A stretch of DNA of 40,538 bases from an uncultured Lachnospiraceae bacterium (lineage in GTDB: Bacteria > Bacillota > Clostridia > Lachnospirales > Lachnospiraceae): NCBI GenBank assembly GCA_910586615.1, contig CAJUJP010000032.1, positions 1 to 40,538 on the forward strand, given 5' to 3'. The notes below the pieces were generated by a model. It was not told the origin of the DNA and ran no database searches. It was given only the letters and a program-made list of their open reading frames with translations. The position numbers and the translations under genes are program-made. Shown here piece after piece: positions 1 through 8,361 of this stretch (the first letter of the stretch is position 1; every line of letters starts with the position of its first letter).

Positions 1-183
1 ACTACTGGGTTTGTAGCCACTTTTTGATTTCACAAGTGTCAAACTCGGGATTGTAGCATAAAAAAATAGTTTTGAGTATTGAAAATAAAAATACCCTGCC
101 GAAGCAAAACACACAAACTCTACCTATCTCAAATTGACCGAAACATTTTCTATGAAGCAGGTAAACCGCCAGTAAAAAAGCCT

Positions 184-214
184 TTGACATTACCCTTACG
201 GCAATGTGTATACT
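184..214 (+). promoter_or_regulatory. MerR-type promoter and operator of the merR-hydrolase pair
   Basis: The -35 box TTGACA (184-189) and -10 box TATACT (209-214) are separated by 19 bp, the long spacing typical of MerR-activated promoters. An imperfect inverted repeat, ACATTACC (187-194) and GGCAATGT (200-207), lies in the spacer, where a MerR dimer would bind. The regulator gene begins 24 bp downstream, so autoregulation and control of the following hydrolase are inferred. Bases 1-183 hold no gene or signal that I recognise. Confidence 0.8.
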
Positions 215-237
215 TAAAGAAAAGGTGGTGATTATCA

Positions 238-1059
238 ATGCTGTCAATTGGTGAGTTTTCAAAAATATGCAAAGTGTCTGCCAAGACACTTAGATACTAC
301 GCTGAAATAGGACTCATTCTGCCGGGTGAAATCAACCCGGAAAACGGATATCGGTACTATGCGATTGAGCAGTTGGAAACTATGCTGCTTATTATTCGCC
401 TGAAATCCTACAATTTCTCTCTGGAAGAAATAAAGCAGATTATAGAATCGGGAAAATTGAACGAAGAAAAATTGTATGCTGCCCTGACCCGCAAAAGGGA
501 AGCCATGAAAAAACAATTACATGAGCAGGAAAAGAGTCTGTGCCAACTGGAATGCGATCTTTTAAACCTGAAAAACGGGAAGCCCATTATGTCATATTTA
601 GATGATATTGATGTAGAATTTGTGGAAGTTCCAATGATGTGTCTGCTTTCTGTCCGCAAAATGGTTCAGGCAGATCATTTTGCGGATGAATACGGCGTTT
701 GTTTCGGAAAGTTACTTGGCAGGATAAGAAAAGAAAATTTAACTATGGTCAATCCCCCAATGGTCTTATTCCACAGCAATGAATTCAGCCCGTTTGGTTT
801 AGATACGGAATTTGCCATCCCTGTCGGGGAATATGTAACCGGAACACGAGATTTTAAGCCGGGACTATGTCTGAAAACCGTCATAAAGGGAAGCTATTCC
901 ATTTTATCTTCTGTATATGCAAAACAGACAAAATGGGCCAAGCAGAACGGGTATGAATGTACCAGTGCATTGTTTGAGGTGTATGTCACAGACCCCTCTC
1001 AGGTTACGGAAGAAGATGAATTGATTACGGAAGTCTATTATCCAATCAGAAAGATATGA
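238..1059 (+). CDS. MerR-family transcriptional regulator with GyrI-like effector domain
   Basis: A 273-residue protein. Residues 1-70 form the MerR winged helix (IGEFSKICKVSAKTLRYY, then GLILP and NGYRYY). A helical dimerisation segment follows at about 75-120, and the remainder resembles the GyrI/BmrR-type ligand-binding domain (VEVPMMCLLSVRK; late aromatic EVYYPI). Regulators of this kind sense small, often hydrophobic molecules and twist a long-spacer promoter. Such a promoter lies directly upstream (184-214), and an AAGGTGGTG ribosome site precedes the ATG. The gene for a serine hydrolase begins 21 bp downstream and is probably co-transcribed. The inducer cannot be told from sequence. 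This first 2.1 kb is visibly more AT-rich than the following genes, so it may be an accessory module. Confidence 0.9.
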   Translation: MLSIGEFSKICKVSAKTLRYYAEIGLILPGEINPENGYRYYAIEQLETMLLIIRLKSYNFSLEEIKQIIESGKLNEEKLYAALTRKREAMKKQLHEQEKSLCQLECDLLNLKNGKPIMSYLDDIDVEFVEVPMMCLLSVRKMVQADHFADEYGVCFGKLLGRIRKENLTMVNPPMVLFHSNEFSPFGLDTEFAIPVGEYVTGTRDFKPGLCLKTVIKGSYSILSSVYAKQTKWAKQNGYECTSALFEVYVTDPSQVTEEDELITEVYYPIRKI

Positions 1060-1080
1060 AGCGGAGGTTAAGCAAACAAC

Positions 1081-2058
1081 ATGGACCAGAAACAAATAAT
1101 GTCTTTAGAAAACAAGGTAAAAAAAGAATATGGAAATATCGCCGGAATCATTGTACTTAAAGATGGTAACGCTGTCTACGAAAGTTATTTTAATCAGTGT
1201 TCGGGAATTGAACCTGTTCATATCTTTTCGGTCACAAAAAGTATCGTTTCCATGTTGTTCGGAATTGTCTTAGATCAAGGTTGTATCAAAAGCCTTGATG
1301 AAAAAGTAATTGATTTCTTTCCGAATTATGAAATCAGGAAAAGAGAAAAAACAATACAGCATATTACAATCCGGAATCTGCTTACAATGACTTCCCCCTA
1401 TAAGTATAAATTTAACCCGTATCCAAAATATTTTTCCAGTGAGGATTGGGTCATATCCTCTCTTGACCTTTTGGGCGGAAATGGTAAAATCGGGAATTTC
1501 AGATACGCGCCCGTAATCGGAATTGATATTTTGTCCGGCATACTTATCAATGCTACGGGGATATCTGTTTTAAAATTTGCACAGGATAATCTTTTTTCGC
1601 CGCTTGGAATTTCTGTTGATAAAAACATATATTTTCAAAGCAAAGAAGATCAGCTCGATTTTTATAAGTCAAAAGGGACAAATGGCTGGGTTGCCGACCC
1701 GAATGGAACGAATACGGCGGGCTGGGGATTATCCCTTACAACTATGGATATGGCCAAATTAGGGCAGTTATATCTGAATGAAGGATGTTGGAACGGCAGA
1801 CAGATTATTTCCGGAAAATGGATTACCGAGAGCACACAGGTACAAAGTATCTGGAAAGCACGCCATCTAAAGTACGGGTATTTGTGGTGGGTGATAGATG
1901 AAACGGAACATTCTTTTGCAGCTTTAGGTGACGGTGGAAATGCGATATATGTTAATCCTAAAGACCGGATCGTGGCTGCTGTTTCCTCTCTATTTGTTCC
2001 AAGAGTAAAAGACAGGGTAGATTTCATAAAAAGAGAAATTGAACCTCTATTTAAGTAA
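1081..2058 (+). CDS. Serine hydrolase of the class C beta-lactamase-like superfamily
   Basis: A 325-residue protein with the penicillin-binding/beta-lactamase fold. The nucleophile motif SxxK is S50-V-T-K53. A tyrosine in the FRYAP segment takes the place of the second motif, but its usual asparagine (YxN) is replaced by proline. A GDGGN segment near residue 280 corresponds to the third motif (HxG/KTG). No signal peptide is present, so it is probably cytoplasmic, which argues against a true secreted beta-lactamase. Related proteins are esterases, amide hydrolases or peptidases. The ribosome site GGAGG is 13 bases from the ATG. It is likely the second gene of the MerR operon, hence possibly acting on the MerR ligand; this is inference. 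Confidence 0.85.
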   Translation: MDQKQIMSLENKVKKEYGNIAGIIVLKDGNAVYESYFNQCSGIEPVHIFSVTKSIVSMLFGIVLDQGCIKSLDEKVIDFFPNYEIRKREKTIQHITIRNLLTMTSPYKYKFNPYPKYFSSEDWVISSLDLLGGNGKIGNFRYAPVIGIDILSGILINATGISVLKFAQDNLFSPLGISVDKNIYFQSKEDQLDFYKSKGTNGWVADPNGTNTAGWGLSLTTMDMAKLGQLYLNEGCWNGRQIISGKWITESTQVQSIWKARHLKYGYLWWVIDETEHSFAALGDGGNAIYVNPKDRIVAAVSSLFVPRVKDRVDFIKREIEPLFK

Positions 2059-2100
2059 AAGAAAATCCCCTCGAAATATGATCAGAATCTGATACTATGA

Positions 2101-2158
2101 CTGCTGCCGCCATAAGCGTTCCATTCGTTTTAACCGGATACGCTTACGGCAGCAGCAG
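2101..2158. terminator. Long GC-rich hairpin between convergent genes
   Basis: A left arm starting CTGCTGCCG...AAGCGT (2101-2119) pairs with ACGCTTACGGCAGCAGCAG (2139-2158), with a small bulge and a loop of about 20 bases. It sits between the convergent hydrolase and pta genes. No clear T-tract follows on either strand, so a bidirectional barrier is a guess based on position. Confidence 0.5.
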
Positions 2159-2225
2159 ATAGAAATTTAAGAATAAAGATCAACACATAAATCATTTAAG
2201 CCAACGGGCCAAACGTCAGTCCCGG

Positions 2226-3227
2226 TCAGGCAAGCTGAGCCTGTACTGCAGTAAGAGCCACCACGCCTACGATATCCTGCCAGGAGCAGCCTCTGGAAAG
2301 ATCATTGACAGGCTTGGAAATACCCTGAAGCATGGGACCGTATGCCTCGGCTTTTCCCAGTCTCTGCACCAGCTTATAGCCGATATTGCCACAGTCCAGA
2401 TTCGGGAAGATCAGTACATTGGCTTTGCCTGCCACTTCGCTGCCCGGCGCTTTGGATTTGGCAACCTGAGGCACCAGTGCGGCATCGGACTGCAGTTCAC
2501 CGTCGATACACAGGTGAGGATACTGCTCATGTGCGATCCTGGTTGCTTCCACCATCTTGTCCACCAGCGGATGTTTTGCACTTCCCTTGGTAGAATGGGA
2601 CAGCATGGCAATGATGGGTTTTGCTCCCACCAGACTCTTGAAGCTCTTGGCGGAAGTATCCGCAATCGCTGCCAGTTCCTCAGGCGTAGGATCCTGATTC
2701 AGTCCGCAGTCGGCAAACAGGAAGGTACCGTTTTCACCAAATTCACAATCCGGCACATCCAGAATGAAGAAACCGGACACCAGCTTGACACCCGGCGCCG
2801 TCTTTAAAATCTGCAGTGCAGGCCTCAATGTATCCGCCGTTGCATGACAGGCTCCCGCCACCATGCCGTCCGCATCATTTGCCTTGACCATCATTACGCC
2901 GAAAGTAAGATAATCCTTAAGAAGTGTCTCCCTTGCCTTCTCCGGTGTCATGCCTTTATTTTTTCTCGTCTCATATAAAAGTTCGGTATAGTGTTCCAGC
3001 TTCTCCGTTTTTTCCGGGTCGATAATCGTTACTCCGTCCAGTTCCACTTCCAGCCATCCGGCACCGTCCATGATCTTTTCCTCATTGCCTACCATAATGA
3101 TATTGGCAATGTTTTCTTTCAATATATTCGCCGCCGCGATCAATGTCCTCTTATCATTTGTCTCCGGCAGCACGATGGTCTTCTTATCGCTCCTCGCCTT
3201 CTCCTTCATCAGATCAATGTATGACAT
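2226..3227 (-). CDS. pta: Phosphate acetyltransferase
   Basis: A 333-residue, single-domain (short form) phosphotransacetylase of normal length. It interconverts acetyl-CoA plus phosphate with acetyl phosphate plus CoA, the first step of acetate formation for ATP in fermenters. The N-terminus (YIDLMKEKARSDKKTIVLPE), the central VAGACHATADTLRPALQI segment and the C-terminal PVNDLSRGCS block are characteristic of the family. The start is supported by AGGAAGGAG seven bases upstream. Acetate kinase, its usual partner, is not beside it here. A promoter lies at 3337-3365. Confidence 0.97.
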   Translation of the reverse strand: MSYIDLMKEKARSDKKTIVLPETNDKRTLIAAANILKENIANIIMVGNEEKIMDGAGWLEVELDGVTIIDPEKTEKLEHYTELLYETRKNKGMTPEKARETLLKDYLTFGVMMVKANDADGMVAGACHATADTLRPALQILKTAPGVKLVSGFFILDVPDCEFGENGTFLFADCGLNQDPTPEELAAIADTSAKSFKSLVGAKPIIAMLSHSTKGSAKHPLVDKMVEATRIAHEQYPHLCIDGELQSDAALVPQVAKSKAPGSEVAGKANVLIFPNLDCGNIGYKLVQRLGKAEAYGPMLQGISKPVNDLSRGCSWQDIVGVVALTAVQAQLA

Positions 3228-3336
3228 ATCGTTCTCCTTCCTGTTACAATATATTTATGGTTAAGATCCTGAAAAATCAAGTTCATATCCACCCGTTTGT
3301 TTTATGTAAACTTCTTACGTTCTCCTTCTAAGCAGA

Positions 3337-3365
3337 ATTATACAAAATGTATTCCCTGTACACAA
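3337..3365 (-). promoter_or_regulatory. Sigma-A-like promoter of pta
   Basis: On the minus strand, TTGTGT (3360-3365) and a perfect TATAAT (3337-3342) are separated by 17 bp, about 110 bp before the pta start. Confidence 0.65.
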
Positions 3366-3394
3366 TACACAATCCGAAATATTTACAAATTCCC

Positions 3395-3568
3395 GTAACA
3401 GTTCAGCCATGCAACAATTCACAGATCGCGCGTGGGTGCTTGCACACAAAGCGCAATCTGCGAATTGTTACATGAGCGGAGCGCCCTCTCATGAAATAAA
3501 AGATGAGCCGCAAAGCGGCGCCGGATGCGAAGCAGACGCTTTTATGAATGTGAGGGCTGAACTGTTAC
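3395..3568. mobile_element. MITE-like element 1 with 8-bp target duplication
   Basis: A 174-bp non-coding element. Perfect 14-bp terminal inverted repeats, GTAACAGTTCAGCC (3395-3408) and its complement (3555-3568), bound it. The 8-bp direct repeat AAATTCCC lies immediately outside both ends (3387-3394 and 3569-3576), as left by transposition. Inside is a 22-bp imperfect stem (3410-3431 with 3451-3472) plus smaller hairpins including GCCGCaaaGCGGC. It shares its ends with the element at 11578-11717. GTAA ends and 8-bp duplications match what is known for the IS66 family, but no transposase is present, so parentage is inference. It fills most of the gap between pta and tmcAL. Confidence 0.85.
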
Positions 3569-3717
3569 AAATTCCCCGCGGGCGCATATTTACATTATGT
3601 CCGCCTGCCGCACAATTACCACAAATTTCCTGAAAACAGCGATACAAACTGCATTTTTTATGATAGACTTATCCTTGACAGATTTGACACTGTCATACAA
3701 AAAGGGGAATCGAAAAT

Positions 3718-4971
3718 ATGAAAACAGTAGGTATTATCGCAGAATACAATCCGTTCCACAACGGACACGCCTATCAGATCGCCCGGGCCAGAGAAGTATC
3801 GGGTGCCGATTACTGCATCGTTGTCATGAGCGGCAGCTTTGTGCAGCGCGGCGCCCCCGCATTTGTGGACAAATATACCCGTGCCGAAGCCGCACTGAAA
3901 AACGGCGCGGATCTCGTGCTGGAACTGCCCGTCGTCTATGCACTTTCCAGCGCCGAATTTTTTGCCTCCGGCGCCGTTGCACTTCTGGACCGGCTGGGAG
4001 TCACTGACTCACTCTGTTTTGGCAGCGAATGCGGAGACATATCTGTGCTGTCCGAATTTGCGGAAAAACTGCTGGGCGAAGACGAAGTTTTTAAAAAAGT
4101 ACTGGACAGCCAGCTTCGCAGCGGCCAGTCTTATCCCAACGCAAGGAATGCCGCCCTGCAGGCCAGTGCACCACACTTGAATGCCTACATGAATGTGCTG
4201 ATGAGCCCGAACAACATTCTTGGAATCGAATACTGTAAAGCGCTCCTGCGGCGGAACAGTTCCATGCAGCCTTATACGATACGCCGCGCCGGATCCTCTT
4301 ACCACGATGCCAGTCTGAGCAGTTCCTACTGTTCCGCCCTGGCAATCCGTGAGGCAGTCACACAGTCCGGCAGCCTTTGCGATATTAAGCCGCTGATGCC
4401 GCAAAGCGCCTATGAACTGCTGGCGCCGCTTCAGGGAAAGACGTGTCCTGTTTTACCCGATGATGTGTCTCTCCCTCTCCATTACCAGCTGCTGTCCGAA
4501 CAGTACAAAGGCTACACAGATCATCCCGATATCGACCAGACACTGTCTGACCGTATGATCAAAAAGCTGCCTTCCTACCGCTGCTTTACCGATTTCTGCG
4601 AACAGTTAAAGACAAAAAACAGAACCTATACCCGTATCGCAAGGAGTCTTATGCATATTTTACTGCAGATCAGCAGATCTGACCTGTCTGCGTTCCAGGC
4701 CGGGGATTATGTTTATTATGCACGTATGCTTGGATTCCGCAAAGAAGCAAAACCGCTTTTAACCGCACTGAAATCCCAAAGCAGCATACCGCTTCTTTCC
4801 AGGCTCGCGGATGCAGACGGATTACTGACTGCTGACGGCCTGCGGATGCTTGACAAGGATATCTATGCCAGCCATGTCTACCAGAGTCTGGTACAGCACA
4901 AATTTCCTGCGGCCAAGGATGTCATTGCCGATCAGGGAAACGAATATAAAAGACAGATACTCAAGGTCTGA
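3718..4971 (+). CDS. tmcAL: tRNA(Met) cytidine acetate ligase
   Basis: A 417-residue protein of the YlbM/TmcAL family. It uses ATP and acetate to form N4-acetylcytidine at the wobble position of elongator tRNA(Met). The N-terminal nucleotidyltransferase fold shows GIIAEYNPFHNGH, with the HxGH signature at H14 and H17, followed by VVMSGSFVQRG. The central SPNNILGIEYCKAL and the GSSYHDASL segment are also typical. Length is normal. An AAGGGG ribosome site lies about ten bases before the ATG. A TTGACA sequence around 3674 could be part of its promoter, but spacing is poor. It is a single-gene unit between divergent pta and convergent plsC. Confidence 0.95.
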   Translation: MKTVGIIAEYNPFHNGHAYQIARAREVSGADYCIVVMSGSFVQRGAPAFVDKYTRAEAALKNGADLVLELPVVYALSSAEFFASGAVALLDRLGVTDSLCFGSECGDISVLSEFAEKLLGEDEVFKKVLDSQLRSGQSYPNARNAALQASAPHLNAYMNVLMSPNNILGIEYCKALLRRNSSMQPYTIRRAGSSYHDASLSSSYCSALAIREAVTQSGSLCDIKPLMPQSAYELLAPLQGKTCPVLPDDVSLPLHYQLLSEQYKGYTDHPDIDQTLSDRMIKKLPSYRCFTDFCEQLKTKNRTYTRIARSLMHILLQISRSDLSAFQAGDYVYYARMLGFRKEAKPLLTALKSQSSIPLLSRLADADGLLTADGLRMLDKDIYASHVYQSLVQHKFPAAKDVIADQGNEYKRQILKV

Positions 4972-5065
4972 ACCGGCCTGTGTATCTGTCTGACATATTC
5001 TGTGATACCCTGGCAAAGCTTTTCATGCATCACTTTGCTTTTCCGCTGCTTTACTTCTTACTGCT

Positions 5066-5785
5066 TTATTTCACCGGACCGACCACATCTCTGATGGCAC
5101 GGACGATCCTGTCCCTCACCATTCCGGCAACCTCCACCGTTGTCATATTTTTATATTCTTCATAAGGAATGGCTCGCAGGAAATGCACCTGAGTCTCCAC
5201 CGGCCTGATGGACCACTCCTCAAAAGCCCTGTAGGAATCGATCAGCGCCACCGGTACGATGGGAACCTTCGCCCGCATGGCGCTCTTAAAGCTTCCCGCC
5301 TTGAATTCTCCCACTGTATTATGATTTTTATAATAGCCGCCTTCCGGGAATATGATAAATTTTCTTCCTTTCATCGTATCTTCAGCCAGTTCCTTAATGA
5401 TCTTAACCGACTGCTTCAAGTCGCTCTTCACCATACGCTTGCCGTGCACAAGATCCACAAACTGTTTCACAAGCAGTCCGTGAGACCTTGCATCATCAAT
5501 CACCACCGAACACGGTTTTTTATGGGCATACATGATACCCAGCGCGTCGAATTTACCCTGATGGTTCGGAAACATCATATAGCCGCCCTGGGCAGGCAGA
5601 TTTTCCACCCCGTACCTTTTCGTTGTGATATGCCCTGACCGCATCATGCGCCGGATCGCAAGCTGTGCATACCGATAACATTGCTCTTCTGAATATTTCT
5701 CCGGATGCTTCGCCCTGTGCGCCATCCTTGGAATCATATAAACTCTGGGCAGATTACATACGATAACCTGTATAAACCGTAACAT
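5066..5785 (-). CDS. plsC: 1-acyl-sn-glycerol-3-phosphate acyltransferase
   Basis: A 239-residue acyltransferase that adds the second acyl chain to lysophosphatidic acid at the membrane. The HX4D catalytic motif is H75-QGKF-D80 within FPNHQGKFD, and the substrate-phosphate motif FPEGG is at 146-150. A hydrophobic N-terminal stretch may tether it to the membrane. It follows the cardiolipin synthase gene by 30 bp on the same strand, making a small phospholipid pair. GGAGG lies 15 bases upstream, a little far. Confidence 0.92.
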   Translation of the reverse strand: MLRFIQVIVCNLPRVYMIPRMAHRAKHPEKYSEEQCYRYAQLAIRRMMRSGHITTKRYGVENLPAQGGYMMFPNHQGKFDALGIMYAHKKPCSVVIDDARSHGLLVKQFVDLVHGKRMVKSDLKQSVKIIKELAEDTMKGRKFIIFPEGGYYKNHNTVGEFKAGSFKSAMRAKVPIVPVALIDSYRAFEEWSIRPVETQVHFLRAIPYEEYKNMTTVEVAGMVRDRIVRAIRDVVGPVK

Positions 5786-5815
5786 AACTTTCTCTTTCTC
5801 CCTCCACCCATACCG

Positions 5816-7348
5816 CTATAACAACGGTGAAAACAGTTTTAAAATCGGACCGATCACATTTGTCTTCATGAACTTCTTCCGGCACCATTCCAATGTGATC
5901 AGTTCCGACACGGCAAAAGTCTCCTCCATGTCCTTCTTTAGTTGCTCAACGGCATCCGCACGGTAAAGAAATACCCCGCACTCAAAATGATGATAAAAAC
6001 TTCTGTAATCAAAATTGATCGTACCTACCGCCGCTGTCTCGCCGTCACAAAGCACACATTTGGAATGAAGAAATCCCGGTGTATACTGATAGACGCGCAC
6101 ACCCGCTTCAATCAGGTTCTGATAGTTGGACTGGGTCAGCCAGTAGATCATTTTCTTATCCGGCACGCCGGGTGTCACGATACGTACATCCACGCCCCGC
6201 TTCGCCGCCAGCTTCAATGCCGTATACATCTCGTTGTCTGTGATCAGATATGGCGTAAAAATATAGAGATACCTGCTGGCATGGCCGATCATGTTCAGAT
6301 AAACATTTTCTCCCACTGTCTCGTCATCCAGCGGCGTATCCATGTACGGCTGGACATAGCCCGCTCCCTCCGGCTTCTTCTCAAAAGTATAATAATACCG
6401 GCTGAAATCTTCTTCCGTATAGCAGGACATATTCCACATCTGAAGAAACATTACCGTAAAATTCCATACCGCTTCACCCTCAACCCGGATTCCCGCGTCC
6501 TTCCAGTGATCTCCGTGGGGATGGGTATAATTGATATACTCGTCCGACATATTGATGCCGCCGGTATAGCCTGTTTTTCCGTCGATTACTACGATTTTTC
6601 TGTGATCCCTGTTGTTCAGGATCAGCGCCATAAAAGGAAACAGCCTGTTAAAAGCAACGCACTTGATTCCTTTGCTTTCTATGGTCTCATAATACTTCTT
6701 AGGCAGGATAAAAGCGCTCCCCAGATCATCGTAGATCAGCCGCACTTCCACACCTTCTTTTACCTTGCGCTCAAGTATATCCAGCACCGCATTCCACATT
6801 TTTCCCTCCCCCAGAATGAAAAATTCAAGAAAAATGAAATGCTTTGCCTCTTCCAGATCTTCAAGCATCTGCTCCCAGTACGGCAGGCCGTCAGAATAAT
6901 AGACTGTGGACGTATGATCCCATACAGGCACACCGGAATAATTCAGCAGATACCGGCTCTGATTGGCAATATTCGGAGCATCTTTTTCCAGTCCGGCAAG
7001 CACCTCTTTATCCTGCCTGAGATTTTTTGAGATCAGCGCATCCGTCCGCTCCATGCCAAGCCGCAGCTTCTTCGGCAGAAAAACATGTCCGAAAAAGAGA
7101 TACAGAATCCCGCCAAATAACGGAAATATCAGTATCGGCACGACCCATGCCAGCTTTACGGCAGGATTGTTCGCCTTGCAGACAATCACTGCCACAACAC
7201 AGAAACTGATCAGGCGCAGGGCAAAAGCGATCTCCACATAATAATTGCCCCACTTGAATAATTCCAGCATAAAAAAGCCAATCTGGAATAACACGATAAG
7301 CGCCGTGATCACGACTCTGTTAAATGCATAATGTAATATTTTTCTCAT
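5816..7348 (-). CDS. cls: Cardiolipin synthase (phospholipase D family)
   Basis: A 510-residue membrane enzyme that joins two phosphatidylglycerols into cardiolipin plus glycerol. Three N-terminal hydrophobic helices (about 12-31, 40-58, 67-87) are followed by two phospholipase D domains. Both HKD motifs are intact: H249, K251, D256 and H428, K430, D435. Its start codon overlaps the stop codon of the upstream SufB/D-like gene (ATGA), indicating translational coupling even though the functions look unrelated. The ribosome site is weak, which fits coupling. Confidence 0.95.
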   Translation of the reverse strand: MRKILHYAFNRVVITALIVLFQIGFFMLELFKWGNYYVEIAFALRLISFCVVAVIVCKANNPAVKLAWVVPILIFPLFGGILYLFFGHVFLPKKLRLGMERTDALISKNLRQDKEVLAGLEKDAPNIANQSRYLLNYSGVPVWDHTSTVYYSDGLPYWEQMLEDLEEAKHFIFLEFFILGEGKMWNAVLDILERKVKEGVEVRLIYDDLGSAFILPKKYYETIESKGIKCVAFNRLFPFMALILNNRDHRKIVVIDGKTGYTGGINMSDEYINYTHPHGDHWKDAGIRVEGEAVWNFTVMFLQMWNMSCYTEEDFSRYYYTFEKKPEGAGYVQPYMDTPLDDETVGENVYLNMIGHASRYLYIFTPYLITDNEMYTALKLAAKRGVDVRIVTPGVPDKKMIYWLTQSNYQNLIEAGVRVYQYTPGFLHSKCVLCDGETAAVGTINFDYRSFYHHFECGVFLYRADAVEQLKKDMEETFAVSELITLEWCRKKFMKTNVIGPILKLFSPLL

Positions 7349-8262
7349 TTTAAAAATCCGTTGACGATCTGTTCCTCCGCTTCTTTCTCCGTCAGACCCA
7401 GCGTCATAAGCTTCATCAATTGTTCTCCCGCAATCTTACCGATCGCCGCCTCATGTATCAGATTCGCATCTATATTGTTTGCAGTCAGTTCCGGAATCGC
7501 ACTCACACTGGCTTCATCCATGATAATGGCATCGCACTCGCTATGCCCGTGGCATCTGCTGTTTCCTGTGATCCTGCTCTTAAAAAGCTGCCTGGAATGT
7601 TCCTTTGCCACCGAACGGGAAATCAGATTCACACTGGAATCATCCCCCTTCACATCCACGGAAAAGTCCGTCTCCGCATACTGCCTGCCGTGAGTCATGA
7701 TCTTCTCACGGATAACCAGCGAAGCGCCCTCTTCAATCTCCGCACTGGTCACCCTTTTCGTGGAGTCAATGCCCTTAATCTGCACTGTCTCCATTTCCAG
7801 AGACGCCCCTGCTGCCAGATGGATCTCCGTCGTGGGATTCATGACCCGCTCTCCGCTGCCGTCACCGGCTCCGTAGTGCTTCTCCACATACCTCACCTTT
7901 GCGTTCTTATCCACGTAAAATCTGTGGATACCGGAATGCTCCGATGCCGCGTCTCCGCCATTGTGAATGCCGCAGCCCGCAATGATCGTAACATCTGCAC
8001 CTTCTCCCACAAAGAAATCATTATACACACTTTCCTTTAGTCCGCTCTGGCTGAGCACCACCGGAATATGCACACTCTCGGATTTTGTCCCCGGCCTGAT
8101 GCGGATATCAATTCCCGATCTGTCCTCTTTCGTTATAATATCAATATTGGCCGTGGTATTTCTTGCCGCCATCTGTCCGTTTGCACGAATATTGTATGCA
8201 CCGGCAGGTATTTCATGCAGTCCTGCCACCTGTTCTAACAAACTCTGTTGTATCGCATCCAT
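7345..8262 (-). CDS. SufB/SufD-family Fe-S assembly protein (SmsB-like)
   Basis: A 305-residue protein of the SufB/SufD beta-helix family, much shorter than classical SufB (about 470 residues). The right-handed helix core is recognisable in the HNGGDAASEHSGIHRF and HYGAGDGSGERVMNPTTEI segments, and the C-terminal helical part carries NNIDANLIHEAAIGKI, the typical SufC-docking region. It is encoded after the SufC-like ATPase gene, with a 99-bp gap. No SufS, SufU or SufE lies nearby. This two-gene arrangement fits the minimal SMS (SmsC-SmsB) system proposed as an ancestral form of SUF; that assignment is from memory of the family and not proven here. Confidence 0.85.
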   Translation of the reverse strand: MDAIQQSLLEQVAGLHEIPAGAYNIRANGQMAARNTTANIDIITKEDRSGIDIRIRPGTKSESVHIPVVLSQSGLKESVYNDFFVGEGADVTIIAGCGIHNGGDAASEHSGIHRFYVDKNAKVRYVEKHYGAGDGSGERVMNPTTEIHLAAGASLEMETVQIKGIDSTKRVTSAEIEEGASLVIREKIMTHGRQYAETDFSVDVKGDDSSVNLISRSVAKEHSRQLFKSRITGNSRCHGHSECDAIIMDEASVSAIPELTANNIDANLIHEAAIGKIAGEQLMKLMTLGLTEKEAEEQIVNGFLK

Positions 8263-8361
8263 CTGTTACGTCACCTCTGCCTGTATCTGTCTATTCTATG
8301 CTGTGCCGGTTTCTCTGCTCCAAACCGTCCGTTTTTCACCTGCGGACTACTTCAAATTATT

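Noticed and set aside
1081..2058. Antibiotic-resistance beta-lactamase
   Set aside because: There is no signal peptide and the second motif lacks its asparagine, so a general serine hydrolase is the safer call.
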